From contig OY969917.1 in assembly GCA_963704565.1 (NCBI GenBank), forward strand, positions 3,224,001 to 3,288,000: a stretch of 64,000 nt of DNA. Direction: 5' to 3'. The notes beneath the pieces were generated by a model. That model ran no database searches and was not told where the DNA came from. It was given only the letters and a program-made list of their open reading frames with translations. Positions 23,585-31,597 of this stretch are shown here, one piece after another. Position 1 is the first letter of the stretch. Every line of letters begins with the position of its first letter. Both the position numbers and the translations under genes were made by a program. This DNA comes from Rhodoblastus sp963704565 (GTDB taxonomy: Bacteria; Pseudomonadota; Alphaproteobacteria; Rhizobiales; Beijerinckiaceae).

Positions 23585-24580
23585 ATGACCAGGGATTCAA
23601 ACGGTTTCGCGGGAAAATGGCTGCGGCGGCTGACCTCCTTCGCCCGGCCTGCCGCGAAACAGGCGGAGGCGGCGCCAGCACGCCAGGCGCCGCCAGCACG
23701 CCAGGCGCCGCCAGCACGCCAGGCGCCGCCAGCACGCCAGGCGCCGCCAGTAAGCCAAGAGCCGCCGCCGCTTCATGTCTCCGGCGCCATGCTTTCCGAT
23801 GTCGGGCTGGTGCGTCAGACCAACGAGGACACGACGCTTTATGTCGCGCCGCGCGCCGACGCGCCGCAGGCGCGGGTCGGCTTTCTCGCTTTGGTCGCCG
23901 ACGGCATGGGCGGCCATGCGGCGGGCGAAGTCGCCAGCGCCATGGCCGCCGAGACGGTCCGCGAGATGGTCTATGCCTCCGCCGAGCCGCCGCCGCGCGC
24001 CCTGGCCACGGCTTTTCTCGCGGCCAATGACGCGATCTTTCGCCATGGCCAGGCCTATCCCGAGACGCGGGGCATGGGCACCACCTGCACCGCCGTTCTG
24101 GTCCGCGACAGCCAGCTCTTTTTCGCCCATGTCGGCGACAGCCGCGCCTATCTGCTGCGGCGCGGCGAGATGTTCCAATTATCCGACGACCAGACCCTGC
24201 ACGCCAAGCTGATCCGCGAAGGCCTGATGACGCCGGAAGAGGCGGCGGTCAGTCCCGGCGGCAATTTCATTCTTCAGGCCCTCGGCGCCCGCGAAAATGT
24301 CGAGCCGACGGTTTCGGAGCAAGGCCTGCCGCTGGAGCCGGGGGACCGGCTGCTGCTGTGCTCCGACGGCCTGCACGGCCTGGTTTCCGACGCCGAGATC
24401 GCCCGCGTCGCCTGGGCGGACGAGCCGGAAAAGGCCTGCCGGACCCTGATCGAACTGGCCAAGGCCGCCGGCGGGCACGATAATATTTCGGTCGGCGTTT
24501 TCATCTTTTCCGACGCGCCGCCCGAGGAGGCGGCGGAGGGCGCGGCGACCCGTCCCGACCTCAAGGCCCAACCCGGCTGA
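23585..24580 (+). CDS. PP2C-family Ser/Thr protein phosphatase
   Basis: A 331-residue cytoplasmic metal-dependent phosphatase starting MTRDSNGFAGKW. A basic N-terminus and a Pro/Ala linker (four near-identical PPARQA units) lead to the PP2C domain (about residues 65–310). Metal-binding and core motifs are SDVGLVRQTNEDTTLY, VADGMGGHAAGEVAS, FAHVGDSRAYLL, LLLCSDGLHGLV and GGHDNISVGVFIF. It lies 42 bp before a Ser/Thr kinase gene on the same strand, forming a kinase–phosphatase pair, and the FHA protein at 26907–28751 is a natural phosphopeptide reader. Confidence 0.93.
   Translation: MTRDSNGFAGKWLRRLTSFARPAAKQAEAAPARQAPPARQAPPARQAPPARQAPPVSQEPPPLHVSGAMLSDVGLVRQTNEDTTLYVAPRADAPQARVGFLALVADGMGGHAAGEVASAMAAETVREMVYASAEPPPRALATAFLAANDAIFRHGQAYPETRGMGTTCTAVLVRDSQLFFAHVGDSRAYLLRRGEMFQLSDDQTLHAKLIREGLMTPEEAAVSPGGNFILQALGARENVEPTVSEQGLPLEPGDRLLLCSDGLHGLVSDAEIARVAWADEPEKACRTLIELAKAAGGHDNISVGVFIFSDAPPEEAAEGAATRPDLKAQPG
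23674..23750 (+). repeat. 18-bp in-frame tandem repeat
   Basis: About four copies of an 18-bp unit encode repeated PPARQA between the N-terminus and catalytic domain of the phosphatase. Near-identical DNA copies suggest recent slippage expansion. Confidence 0.8.
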
Positions 24581-24622
24581 GGAAGCGCTTTTTCTCCAAA
24601 CCAACTTGCCAGGACTGAATCC

Positions 24623-26221
24623 GTGACCAACGAACGCATGATCGGCCATTATCGCATCGTCGAATTGCTCGGCGGCGGCGCCATGGGAACCGTGCATATC
24701 GCGGTCGATACTTTCATCGACCGCGAGGTGGCTATCAAATCGCTGCGGCCGGAACTGACCCAAGACCCGGATTTCGTTTCGCGCTTCCGCGGAGAGGCCA
24801 AGAGCCTCGCGCTCCTCAGCCACCCCAATATCGCGACGCTTTTCGCCCCGATCGTCGAGGGCGCCGAACTGCACATGGTGATGGAGCTGGTGCGCGGCAA
24901 AGCGCTGGACGACATTTTGCGCGAGCGCGGCAAGCCGCTTGGGGTGCGCGAGAGCCTGGCGATCGTCGCCCAGGCCGCCGACGGGCTGTCCTACGCCCAC
25001 GAAATGGGCGTGGTCCATCGCGACATCAAACCCGCCAATCTGATGATCTCCAACGACGGCCGCGTGAAGATCATGGATTTCGGCATAGCGCGGGTGCGGG
25101 GCAGCGTGCGGCTCACGCGCACCGGGACGGCGGTCGGAACGCCGCTTTACATGTCGCCCGAGCAATGCCGAGGCGGCGAGGGCGACGAGCGCAGCGACAT
25201 CTATTCGCTGGCGATCGTGCTCTACGAAATGCTGAACGGCGCGCCGCCCTTCCAGTCCAACAATGAATATGACCTGATTCAGGCGCAGATTTCGCAAACG
25301 CCGGCGCCGCTGGTGCCGAAAGTCCCTGGCGTCAGCCCGGCGCTGGAATCGGCGATCATGAAGGCGCTGGCCAAAAATCCCGAGCAGCGCTATCCCTCGA
25401 TGCGGGCCTTCAGCGACGCGCTGGGCGCGACGGCGCTCAGGCCCGACGCGACGGGCGTCATCCGCAGCGCGGCTCATCTCGTCGAGGCGCAGGAGGAGGA
25501 CGCGGCCGCCGCGCCCAAGACCGGCGCGATGGATGTCGCCATGAGCCGGGCGATGCGGGTGTCGCGCGGCTGGGGCGCGCTCGCCCTGCCGGCCAAGGCG
25601 ACGGTCGCGCTCGCGGGGGCGCTCGTCCTGGGCGGCGGGCTTTATCTCATGAAGGGGGCCGGATCGTCCGGCGGCAATGGACAGGTGTCGAGCGTCGAAG
25701 GCCTGCGCCTGGCGATCAAGGGCACGAGCGAGGGCCATGTCCGGGCGGCCGATTTCGATCTGGTCAGCAATGGCCTGAAGGAGCAGTTGCTGGCGCCGGC
25801 CGAGGCGCTGGCCGAAAGCGGCAATGCGGAAGCGCAGTTCGTCCTTGGCATGCTCTATTCGGAAACGCCGGGCCATGTCGATCGTCCGCGCGCCTTCGAC
25901 GCTTTCAGCAAGGCGGCGGCGCAGGGCTACGCCGACGCGCAAGTCGATCTGGCGGTCTATTATCAGAACGGCTTGGCGCCGGGCGGGCGCGACCTGGGCA
26001 AGGCGGCGGAATGGTTCGAGCGCGCCGCCGAGAACGGCAACGGCAAGGCCGAGTACTGGCTTGGCTGCTATTATCAGTTCGGCTGGGGCGGCGCGCCGGT
26101 CGATCGGCAAAAGGCGATCTACAATTTCACCAAGGCCGTCGCGGCGCATTATCCGCGCGCGACCGAGGCTTTGCAGAGCATGGTGGAGAGAGGCGCGGGC
26201 GCCTCCCCGTGCAACCGATGA
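24623..26221 (+). CDS. Transmembrane Ser/Thr protein kinase with Sel1-like repeats
   Basis: A 532-residue PknB-type kinase with a GTG start. The glycine loop is LLGGGAMGTVH, with ATP-binding Lys39 in EVAIK, catalytic Asp134 in VVHRDIKPANLMI, DFG Asp152 in IMDFGIARV, and the activation segment GTAVGTPLYMSPEQCRG. All catalytic residues are present. A transmembrane helix (about residues 322–345, AKATVALAGALVLGGGLYLM) places the C-terminus outside. That part contains Sel1-like repeats (GNAEAQFVLGMLYSE, GYADAQVDLAVYYQNG, GNGKAEYWLGCYYQFG), which could sense an envelope ligand. It pairs with the phosphatase upstream. Confidence 0.93.
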   Translation: MTNERMIGHYRIVELLGGGAMGTVHIAVDTFIDREVAIKSLRPELTQDPDFVSRFRGEAKSLALLSHPNIATLFAPIVEGAELHMVMELVRGKALDDILRERGKPLGVRESLAIVAQAADGLSYAHEMGVVHRDIKPANLMISNDGRVKIMDFGIARVRGSVRLTRTGTAVGTPLYMSPEQCRGGEGDERSDIYSLAIVLYEMLNGAPPFQSNNEYDLIQAQISQTPAPLVPKVPGVSPALESAIMKALAKNPEQRYPSMRAFSDALGATALRPDATGVIRSAAHLVEAQEEDAAAAPKTGAMDVAMSRAMRVSRGWGALALPAKATVALAGALVLGGGLYLMKGAGSSGGNGQVSSVEGLRLAIKGTSEGHVRAADFDLVSNGLKEQLLAPAEALAESGNAEAQFVLGMLYSETPGHVDRPRAFDAFSKAAAQGYADAQVDLAVYYQNGLAPGGRDLGKAAEWFERAAENGNGKAEYWLGCYYQFGWGGAPVDRQKAIYNFTKAVAAHYPRATEALQSMVERGAGASPCNR

Positions 26222-26240
26222 TCCTGCCGCCGTTGCGAAG

Positions 26241-26834
26241 TCAGTGCAAATCGGCGGCGGCGGGACCGGTCGAGGCCGGCGCGGGCGCCGTCGGGCCGCC
26301 GCCGCTCGGCGGCGGAGGCGGAGCAGATGAACCGGCGCCGCCTTTGAGCCCGGGATTGGCGGGCGTCGCCGAGGCGACCGGTGTCGGCGGCGCGGCGCTA
26401 TAGTTCGGCGCGGCGGGAGCGGCCGTGGGCGCCGCAGGCGTCGGCGAGGGCGCCGGAGCGCCGAGGCTTGGCCCCGGCGCCGGCGGCGTGGTCGCCACGG
26501 GCGCTGACGACAGCGCGTTGTCCGGCTCGTGGGAAGAAGGCTTCGAGGCCGTGTTTTCCTCGTGTCCGCGCCTTCTGTGGGCATGACGCGCTTCTTCGCG
26601 GGTTGCGTGATGGCGTGCGTAATGGGCGTGGCCGCGCCGGCCCATGGCGCCCAATAACATGGCCCCTCCCACGACCGCGGCCGCGCCGCCCCAACCCCAG
26701 CCGCGCGCTTCCGCGCGCTCGACCGGCAGGCTGAAGCAGAGACTCAAGGCCAAGAGACCGGCGACCGATCGGCGCAACGTCGGTGGGCTGCCCCGATCGG
26801 CTTGAAATTCCATGGCTTTCGCGCATTTGATCAT
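26241..26834 (-). CDS. Secreted proline/alanine-rich protein
   Basis: About 197 residues from ATG 26834 (MIKCAKAMEFQADRG); an ATG at 26813 is possible. It has a signal-peptide-like stretch (RRSVAGLLALSLCFSLPVERAEARG), a Gly/Trp-rich hydrophobic segment (WGWGGAAAVVGGAMLLGAM), a His/Arg-rich stretch and a long disordered Pro/Ala/Ser C-terminus. It is convergent with the kinase gene and downstream of the FHA-protease gene on the same strand. It may be an envelope protein of this signalling cluster; no catalytic domain is visible. Confidence 0.6.
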   Translation of the reverse strand: MIKCAKAMEFQADRGSPPTLRRSVAGLLALSLCFSLPVERAEARGWGWGGAAAVVGGAMLLGAMGRRGHAHYARHHATREEARHAHRRRGHEENTASKPSSHEPDNALSSAPVATTPPAPGPSLGAPAPSPTPAAPTAAPAAPNYSAAPPTPVASATPANPGLKGGAGSSAPPPPPSGGGPTAPAPASTGPAAADLH

Positions 26835-26906
26835 GGCGGACCGCCTTTCAAACGCAATATCCGATCCCCACCCCTGCCCAGCGACAAGGCCCAAGCCGAG
26901 GCGGGA

Positions 26907-28751
26907 TCAGTGCATCAATTCTACACCATATTTGATCGGAACGGCGCCCGAACTGCTGCCGAATCCCGATTTATACGCCATAGTGAAAATACCAATGACG
27001 TCGCCCACCGAATTGAAGACGGGACCGCCGCTGTTGCCCGGACCGGTGGAATTGATCGTGAGCTGGAGCATATTGCCTTGCGGGCCGTACATGGTGACGC
27101 CGTCCTTGGCCAGGATCTGGTTCGAGACGATCGCGATGATGCCTTCGGTGACATAGGGTTCCGGAACGAATGAATCCGTCGTCTTGAGTTGGGCGTCGAC
27201 AAATTTTTCCGTCACGGCGAAGGTCTTGGCCGCAATGTCGGGATAGCCGAGAACGGTGACCTTCTCGCCGGCCTGCGGATCGGAATGTTCGGCGATCTTG
27301 ACGACATTGATCTTGCTGGGCGTATCGACCTTGATCAGCGCGACGTCGTTTTCGTCGGAGACCCGGACCAGATTCGCCCCCATCCCGATGCGGCTGTTGG
27401 CGAATGTCACCTTCACGGTTTCGTTCTTGCCATAGAAACTATGCTGCTTGGTGTTGGTGTTGTCCGGCGTGTTGCCGCCGACGAAGGCATAGTCCTTGGC
27501 GTCGAACAGATACCATCCGGCTTCCGGAACCCATTTGCGAAGGTTGTCGAAGATCGTGTCGCTCAGTTTGACGATGCTGTTCGAGCATTTCTGCTTTTTG
27601 GTCTTGCCGTAGCAATCGATGAGCAGCACGTCCTGCGCGCCGTCTTCGGCGTAATAGGCTGTCTTCCAGGCGGCGGCCAGATGCCGGTTGGTCAGCAGGA
27701 AGCCCTGTTCCGACACGCCGAAGGCGGTGCCGGCTATGTCGCCGCCGATAAAGTAATTGGAGCGATTCTCGTCGTTGAGAGTCAGGATCGGCAGCACCGT
27801 CGTTCCGTCCGAAAAACGGACGAACAGCCGATAACGATTGCCATTCTCGTGTTTGATCGTCTTCTGGAAGATTTCGCGGCCGGTTTCCTGGTCGTAAAGG
27901 CGCCAGCGAACCTCGACCTGCGCGGTGGCCAGTCCATATTGGCGAACGATGTCGAGCGACGACATGCCCATCTGCCGGCGGATGCCTTCGACCGCCTCCT
28001 GCTGCTGCGTGGCGCTCTCCTGCTGGGCGTGGAGCGCGTCCAGGCGCGCCTGCTCGAGCGCGGCCTGCTCCACCTTGCGCTCCTTGTTCTGGCGCAGGAG
28101 CAGCAAGCCGCCGCCGGCCAGCGCCAGGACGAGGACGGCGGCCAGCGCCGCGAACCATTTCTGGCCGGCGGCCTTGCGTTCCTGCTCCGCCTCATCGCGC
28201 ACCTTGCCGATCTCATGCAGCATGGTGTTGCGGCCGATGGTTTCCTTGCCGGGGGTCGCGCCGAGATTTTGGGTCGAACCGGCCGGGGCCTTGAGGTCGA
28301 AAGTGGTCGTCGTCGGAATGCCGGTCTCGGTCGCGCCGAGCACGCGCGTCGCCGCGACGGGGACGAGATCGATCACTTTGGTCCGCGCGACCAGATTTTC
28401 CGGACGCGGGGAGAGATCGAAGATGAAGCTTGGGCCGTTCGTTCCCAGAGTCAGAACGTCGTCGGGCAGGATTTCGGTCTTGCCTTCGATCTTGGCCTTG
28501 TTGAGAAAAGTTCCGTTGCGGCTGCCGAGATCCTCGACCGAGAACCCCGATTTGGCGTCCGGATCGGGCCGGATCACAGCATGGGCGCGGCTGACGACGT
28601 CGTCGCGCTGGGGATCGTAAGCGACATCGCAGGAGGGATCGCGGCCGAATCGCAATTCCTTGCGGCCCGTGACCGAAAATTCCTGGACGGAATTGGCCTT
28701 GGAGCCCGACGTATGCCGGATCAGGATCTTGACGTCGTCCTTGTCGCTCAT
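26907..28751 (-). CDS. Transmembrane FHA-domain protein with periplasmic trypsin-like protease
   Basis: A 614-residue protein starting MSDKDDVKILIRHTSG. Residues about 5–110 form an FHA phosphothreonine-binding domain (LRFGRDPSCDV, VSRAHAVIR, VEDLGSRNGTFLN). A disordered linker, one transmembrane helix (about 199–221) and a short coiled coil follow. The C-terminal domain is a chymotrypsin-fold serine protease with His in LLTNRHLAAA (about 357), Asp in DENDVALIKVD (about 469) and Ser in TGPGNSGGPVF (about 574), so the triad is complete. The layout suggests that phosphorylation inside the cell controls proteolysis outside. The kinase and phosphatase nearby could supply the signal. Confidence 0.9.
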   Translation of the reverse strand: MSDKDDVKILIRHTSGSKANSVQEFSVTGRKELRFGRDPSCDVAYDPQRDDVVSRAHAVIRPDPDAKSGFSVEDLGSRNGTFLNKAKIEGKTEILPDDVLTLGTNGPSFIFDLSPRPENLVARTKVIDLVPVAATRVLGATETGIPTTTTFDLKAPAGSTQNLGATPGKETIGRNTMLHEIGKVRDEAEQERKAAGQKWFAALAAVLVLALAGGGLLLLRQNKERKVEQAALEQARLDALHAQQESATQQQEAVEGIRRQMGMSSLDIVRQYGLATAQVEVRWRLYDQETGREIFQKTIKHENGNRYRLFVRFSDGTTVLPILTLNDENRSNYFIGGDIAGTAFGVSEQGFLLTNRHLAAAWKTAYYAEDGAQDVLLIDCYGKTKKQKCSNSIVKLSDTIFDNLRKWVPEAGWYLFDAKDYAFVGGNTPDNTNTKQHSFYGKNETVKVTFANSRIGMGANLVRVSDENDVALIKVDTPSKINVVKIAEHSDPQAGEKVTVLGYPDIAAKTFAVTEKFVDAQLKTTDSFVPEPYVTEGIIAIVSNQILAKDGVTMYGPQGNMLQLTINSTGPGNSGGPVFNSVGDVIGIFTMAYKSGFGSSSGAVPIKYGVELMH

Positions 28752-28946
28752 GCCGATCCCCAACCAATTCAAGAAGAGACGACCGGCGTTATTGGCCCGC
28801 CGCCGACGATAAGCGCGTTGCGCGCCGCCACGGGCTTATCTTATTATGCAAGCGTGACCGGTCGCAATACGGATCGGCAAGGTTGGTCTCGTTTTGTCAA
28901 TGCGTAGAGAGGCGTCGCCGGCGGCCTCTCCATCGGTGGACTGCTC
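28752..28946. promoter_or_regulatory. Divergent promoter region of FHA-protease and TIR genes
   Basis: 195 bp between the divergent FHA-protease and TIR genes. No clear consensus promoter is visible, but both genes must start here, so they are probably co-controlled. Confidence 0.4.
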
Positions 28947-29945
28947 ATGGCGCGCGACGTCTTTATCAGTTACGAAAAGGGCGATTTGGCCACCGCCGAA
29001 GCCATCGCCCGGAAGCTTGAAAAAAGCGGCGTGAGCGTCTGGTACGCGCCGCGCGACCTTTTGCCCGGCGAAAACTGGGTGGACGCGCTGCCAAGGGCGC
29101 TCGGCGGATGCCGGCTGGTCGTGCTGATCTATTCGCCGCGCTCCGACGGCTCCGAATTCGTGGTGCGCGAGGTCAATTACGCCACCACGTTCAAAAAGCC
29201 GATCATTCCCTTCTGTCTTTCTCCCATCAACAAGAGCAGCGGCCTCGGCTTCATCGTTTCGACCTCGCAATGGCTCGACGCTTATCCGCCGCCGCTCGGC
29301 CCCCATTTCGACAAGCTGATCGCGACCGTTCGCGTCCGTCTCGCGCAGCGTCCGGCTTCCGCGCCGGCCGCAGGCGCCAAGGGCGCGCCCGCCGCGCGAC
29401 AAACCGTCGCGCTGATGTCCGATGTCCGGTCCTCCGGCCCGCGCGCCATCGCCGAAGTTAAAAAAATGACGCCGGTCGTGGTGGCCCTCGCGCTGGTTCT
29501 CGTCGTCGCCGTCGTCGGCCTGACGGCGATCTTCGCGGGCGGAAGCAACAACACGGGCGGTTCTGGCTCGAATTCGACCAACGACGCGAATCAGGCCGCT
29601 TCGAACTCCGGCGACTGCCCGGCGGCCCAGGCGCTGCTCGCCCAGAACAACGGCGAGGACGGGAGCGCTCTGCCTGGCCACACTGACATTCCCGGGAAGC
29701 CCGAAATCATTTGCATGAATACTTTGGCGATCGGTCACAGGGTGATTCGGCTCGCCGGCGTCGGGGCCGAACGGGTCCACGAGACCGGAAGGCTGGCGAC
29801 CTGGATCGAGGAAAACGGCGGCACCGTCGATTGCACGCCGGTCGATTATCCTCCGGGGCAATATCGCTGCTATGTCGGCAACGCCGACCAAAGCGACGTC
29901 GCGACCCATATTCTCCAGAAACAATGGGCCAGGCCGGCGAATTGA
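28947..29945 (+). CDS. Transmembrane TIR-domain protein with degenerate nuclease-like periplasmic tail
   Basis: A 332-residue protein. The TIR domain occupies residues 1–130: RDVFISYEKGDLATAEAI, VWYAPRDLLPGENW, VVLIYSPRSDGSEFVVREV, KKPIIPFCLS. Glu75 in VVREVNYA is at the position of the NADase catalytic Glu of bacterial TIRs. One transmembrane helix (about 175–197) follows. The exported tail (about 220–332) has paired cysteines and resembles a staphylococcal-nuclease fold (IRLAGVGAER, GGTVDCTPVD, DVATHILQKQWA), but the catalytic GIDAPE and DRYGR signatures are lost. An NAD-processing TIR tied to an outer sensor is the likeliest reading. It ends 5 bp from the convergent TAXI-receptor gene. Confidence 0.87.
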   Translation: MARDVFISYEKGDLATAEAIARKLEKSGVSVWYAPRDLLPGENWVDALPRALGGCRLVVLIYSPRSDGSEFVVREVNYATTFKKPIIPFCLSPINKSSGLGFIVSTSQWLDAYPPPLGPHFDKLIATVRVRLAQRPASAPAAGAKGAPAARQTVALMSDVRSSGPRAIAEVKKMTPVVVALALVLVVAVVGLTAIFAGGSNNTGGSGSNSTNDANQAASNSGDCPAAQALLAQNNGEDGSALPGHTDIPGKPEIICMNTLAIGHRVIRLAGVGAERVHETGRLATWIEENGGTVDCTPVDYPPGQYRCYVGNADQSDVATHILQKQWARPAN

Positions 29946-29950
29946 AGCGC

Positions 29951-31342
29951 CTATTGGGCGGTCGTTTCGGGGCCGCTCCCGCGCATTTTGTCCGCGCCGG
30001 CTTGCCCGACAGCCGGACCTGGCGTGGTCGGCTTCTGCTCCCGCAAGTCCATGCGGCGCCGGTCGAAGGCGCGGCGCGCGTGATCGATCGCCAGCGAAGA
30101 AATCGGCGCCTGACCGGGATCGCCGCCCTTGGTCGCGATCCGATTGACGTAATCGGTGACGGCGGCGTTGAAAGCCGCCTCCAGGCGATCGAGTTCGGCG
30201 GCGTCGGCGGTTCGCGCCGCATCGGCATAGACCAGCAACTGATAAATCTGCTTCTGGTCGTTCGCCATTTTTCGTCCCTGGACCTGACCGAAAAACACCG
30301 CACCCAGGGAGCCGAGGAAGCTCAAGGGTATGCCGATGACATAGAAATATTGCTGCAATGAATCGAGAAAGCTTTGATCGCCACTGTTGAAATAATTGGC
30401 CACGCCGCTATGCACCGGCAGAATGGGGCTGGGATTGTCGGTGTCGGGCGCCTCGATCTGGCTGACCATGGGCAAGGACGCCATCAGCTTGTCCTTGGTG
30501 TCGATGATCGACTTGCCGATCATGCCGGCGATGACGTCGAGCATGGTCTGCGGCACGACGATGCGATAAGTCACCGCGACGCTGGTGACGGTGTCGTCGG
30601 GAACTTCCGGCCGGCCTCGGAAAGCGCCGGCGGGAATGTCGATCGATTCGAAGCCGGGAAATCTTTTGGCGATGGCGTCGGCCTCGTCGAATTCAAGGAT
30701 CTTCGGCGTTCCCCTGGTCGCCTTGGCGATGGAAGTCACGACATTGACCGCTTCGCCGGGCCCGATCGGCCCCACCGCCAGAACGGCGGCGGCATGTTTG
30801 CGCTGGATCGCGGCGCCGGTTTCGGCCACGGGCAGGAAAACCCGCTTCACCTTGTCCGGCGCTATGTCGAAATAGGCGAGAAGCTGGTCGAGCAGGCGCG
30901 AATTGTCGTCCTGCACCGGGGATTGCGGAATGGCGATGGTCTTGCCGATCAGATCGGCCGGCGATTTGACCCGCGATCCCGGCCCGACGACGAGGACGAC
31001 GGCGTCGCGCCGCAGGATGGCGACGGTCGCGCCATTGCTCGGCGGGGCGATGTCGGTGCGCACGATGGCGATGTCGGCCTTGCCGTTCTCCAGAGCCTTG
31101 GAGCTTTCGGCATAGCTCTGGACCGGAACCAGGCTGACCTTGACCATGCGATAGCGGGCGGCCGCGCCGGCGACGAAGGCCTTGACGAATTTATCGGCGG
31201 CGGTTCCGGGAAAGCCGGAGGTCATCCGCAGCGAGGCCCGCGGCGACAGGAAATAAAAGCCGCTCAGAACGACGCCGAGAACCAGCATCATTACGGCGAC
31301 GAAAGCGAATAAGCGTTGCGCGCCCCGACCGAACAACAACAT
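29951..31342 (-). CDS. Membrane-anchored TAXI-family receptor
   Basis: A 463-residue protein starting MLLFGRGAQRLFAFVAV. An N-terminal transmembrane helix (about 10–32) leads to a periplasmic TAXI-type solute-receptor domain (SFPGT-like MTSGFPGTAADKFVKAF, ALENGKADIAIVRTDIA, GKTIAIPQSP, DIAPDKVKRVFLP). A second helix follows (FYVIGIPLSFLGSLGAVFFG, about 375–395), then a cytoplasmic helical tail. Free TAXI proteins feed TRAP transporters; this one is anchored at both ends and no transporter genes are nearby, so it looks like a sensor. The long upstream extension of the frame is rejected because it runs antisense to the SLOG gene. Confidence 0.82.
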   Translation of the reverse strand: MLLFGRGAQRLFAFVAVMMLVLGVVLSGFYFLSPRASLRMTSGFPGTAADKFVKAFVAGAAARYRMVKVSLVPVQSYAESSKALENGKADIAIVRTDIAPPSNGATVAILRRDAVVLVVGPGSRVKSPADLIGKTIAIPQSPVQDDNSRLLDQLLAYFDIAPDKVKRVFLPVAETGAAIQRKHAAAVLAVGPIGPGEAVNVVTSIAKATRGTPKILEFDEADAIAKRFPGFESIDIPAGAFRGRPEVPDDTVTSVAVTYRIVVPQTMLDVIAGMIGKSIIDTKDKLMASLPMVSQIEAPDTDNPSPILPVHSGVANYFNSGDQSFLDSLQQYFYVIGIPLSFLGSLGAVFFGQVQGRKMANDQKQIYQLLVYADAARTADAAELDRLEAAFNAAVTDYVNRIATKGGDPGQAPISSLAIDHARRAFDRRRMDLREQKPTTPGPAVGQAGADKMRGSGPETTAQ

Positions 31343-31597
31343 GGCGACTTCTTTCTCGGCGATTTCAAGAAAAGAAGACCGAGCCGAAGACTTTGTGGCT
31401 GGCGCGCCCAGTCTGCCCCCGGCGGGTCGCGCAATCAAGCCATGGCCGGCGGAAAAGGTAAAGACGGTTTCGCGTCGAGGCCCCAACGCGCGCTCTGCGC
31501 GGTTGCTTTGCGCTGTTCGACGTTTCAAGATCGAGACAGCGCCAGGCCGTCCGGTTCGCTGTCGATCCGTCGCCGGCCCTGGTTTCCGGAGCGCGTC

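Noticed and set aside
23674..23750. Possible CRISPR-like array
   Set aside because: The units are contiguous 18-bp in-frame codon repeats without spacers inside the PP2C gene.
24179..26584. An 801-codon open frame on the minus strand
   Set aside because: It lies opposite the intact kinase gene, is Arg/Ala/Pro-rich, lacks domains and is a by-product of high-GC codon use.
23585..28751. Type VI secretion regulatory locus
   Set aside because: The kinase, phosphatase and FHA protein resemble T6SS regulators, but no Tss, Hcp, VgrG or ClpV gene is present and the FHA protein carries a protease.
27189..28907. A 572-codon open frame on the plus strand
   Set aside because: It is antisense to the FHA-protease gene, which has complete motifs; this frame has none.
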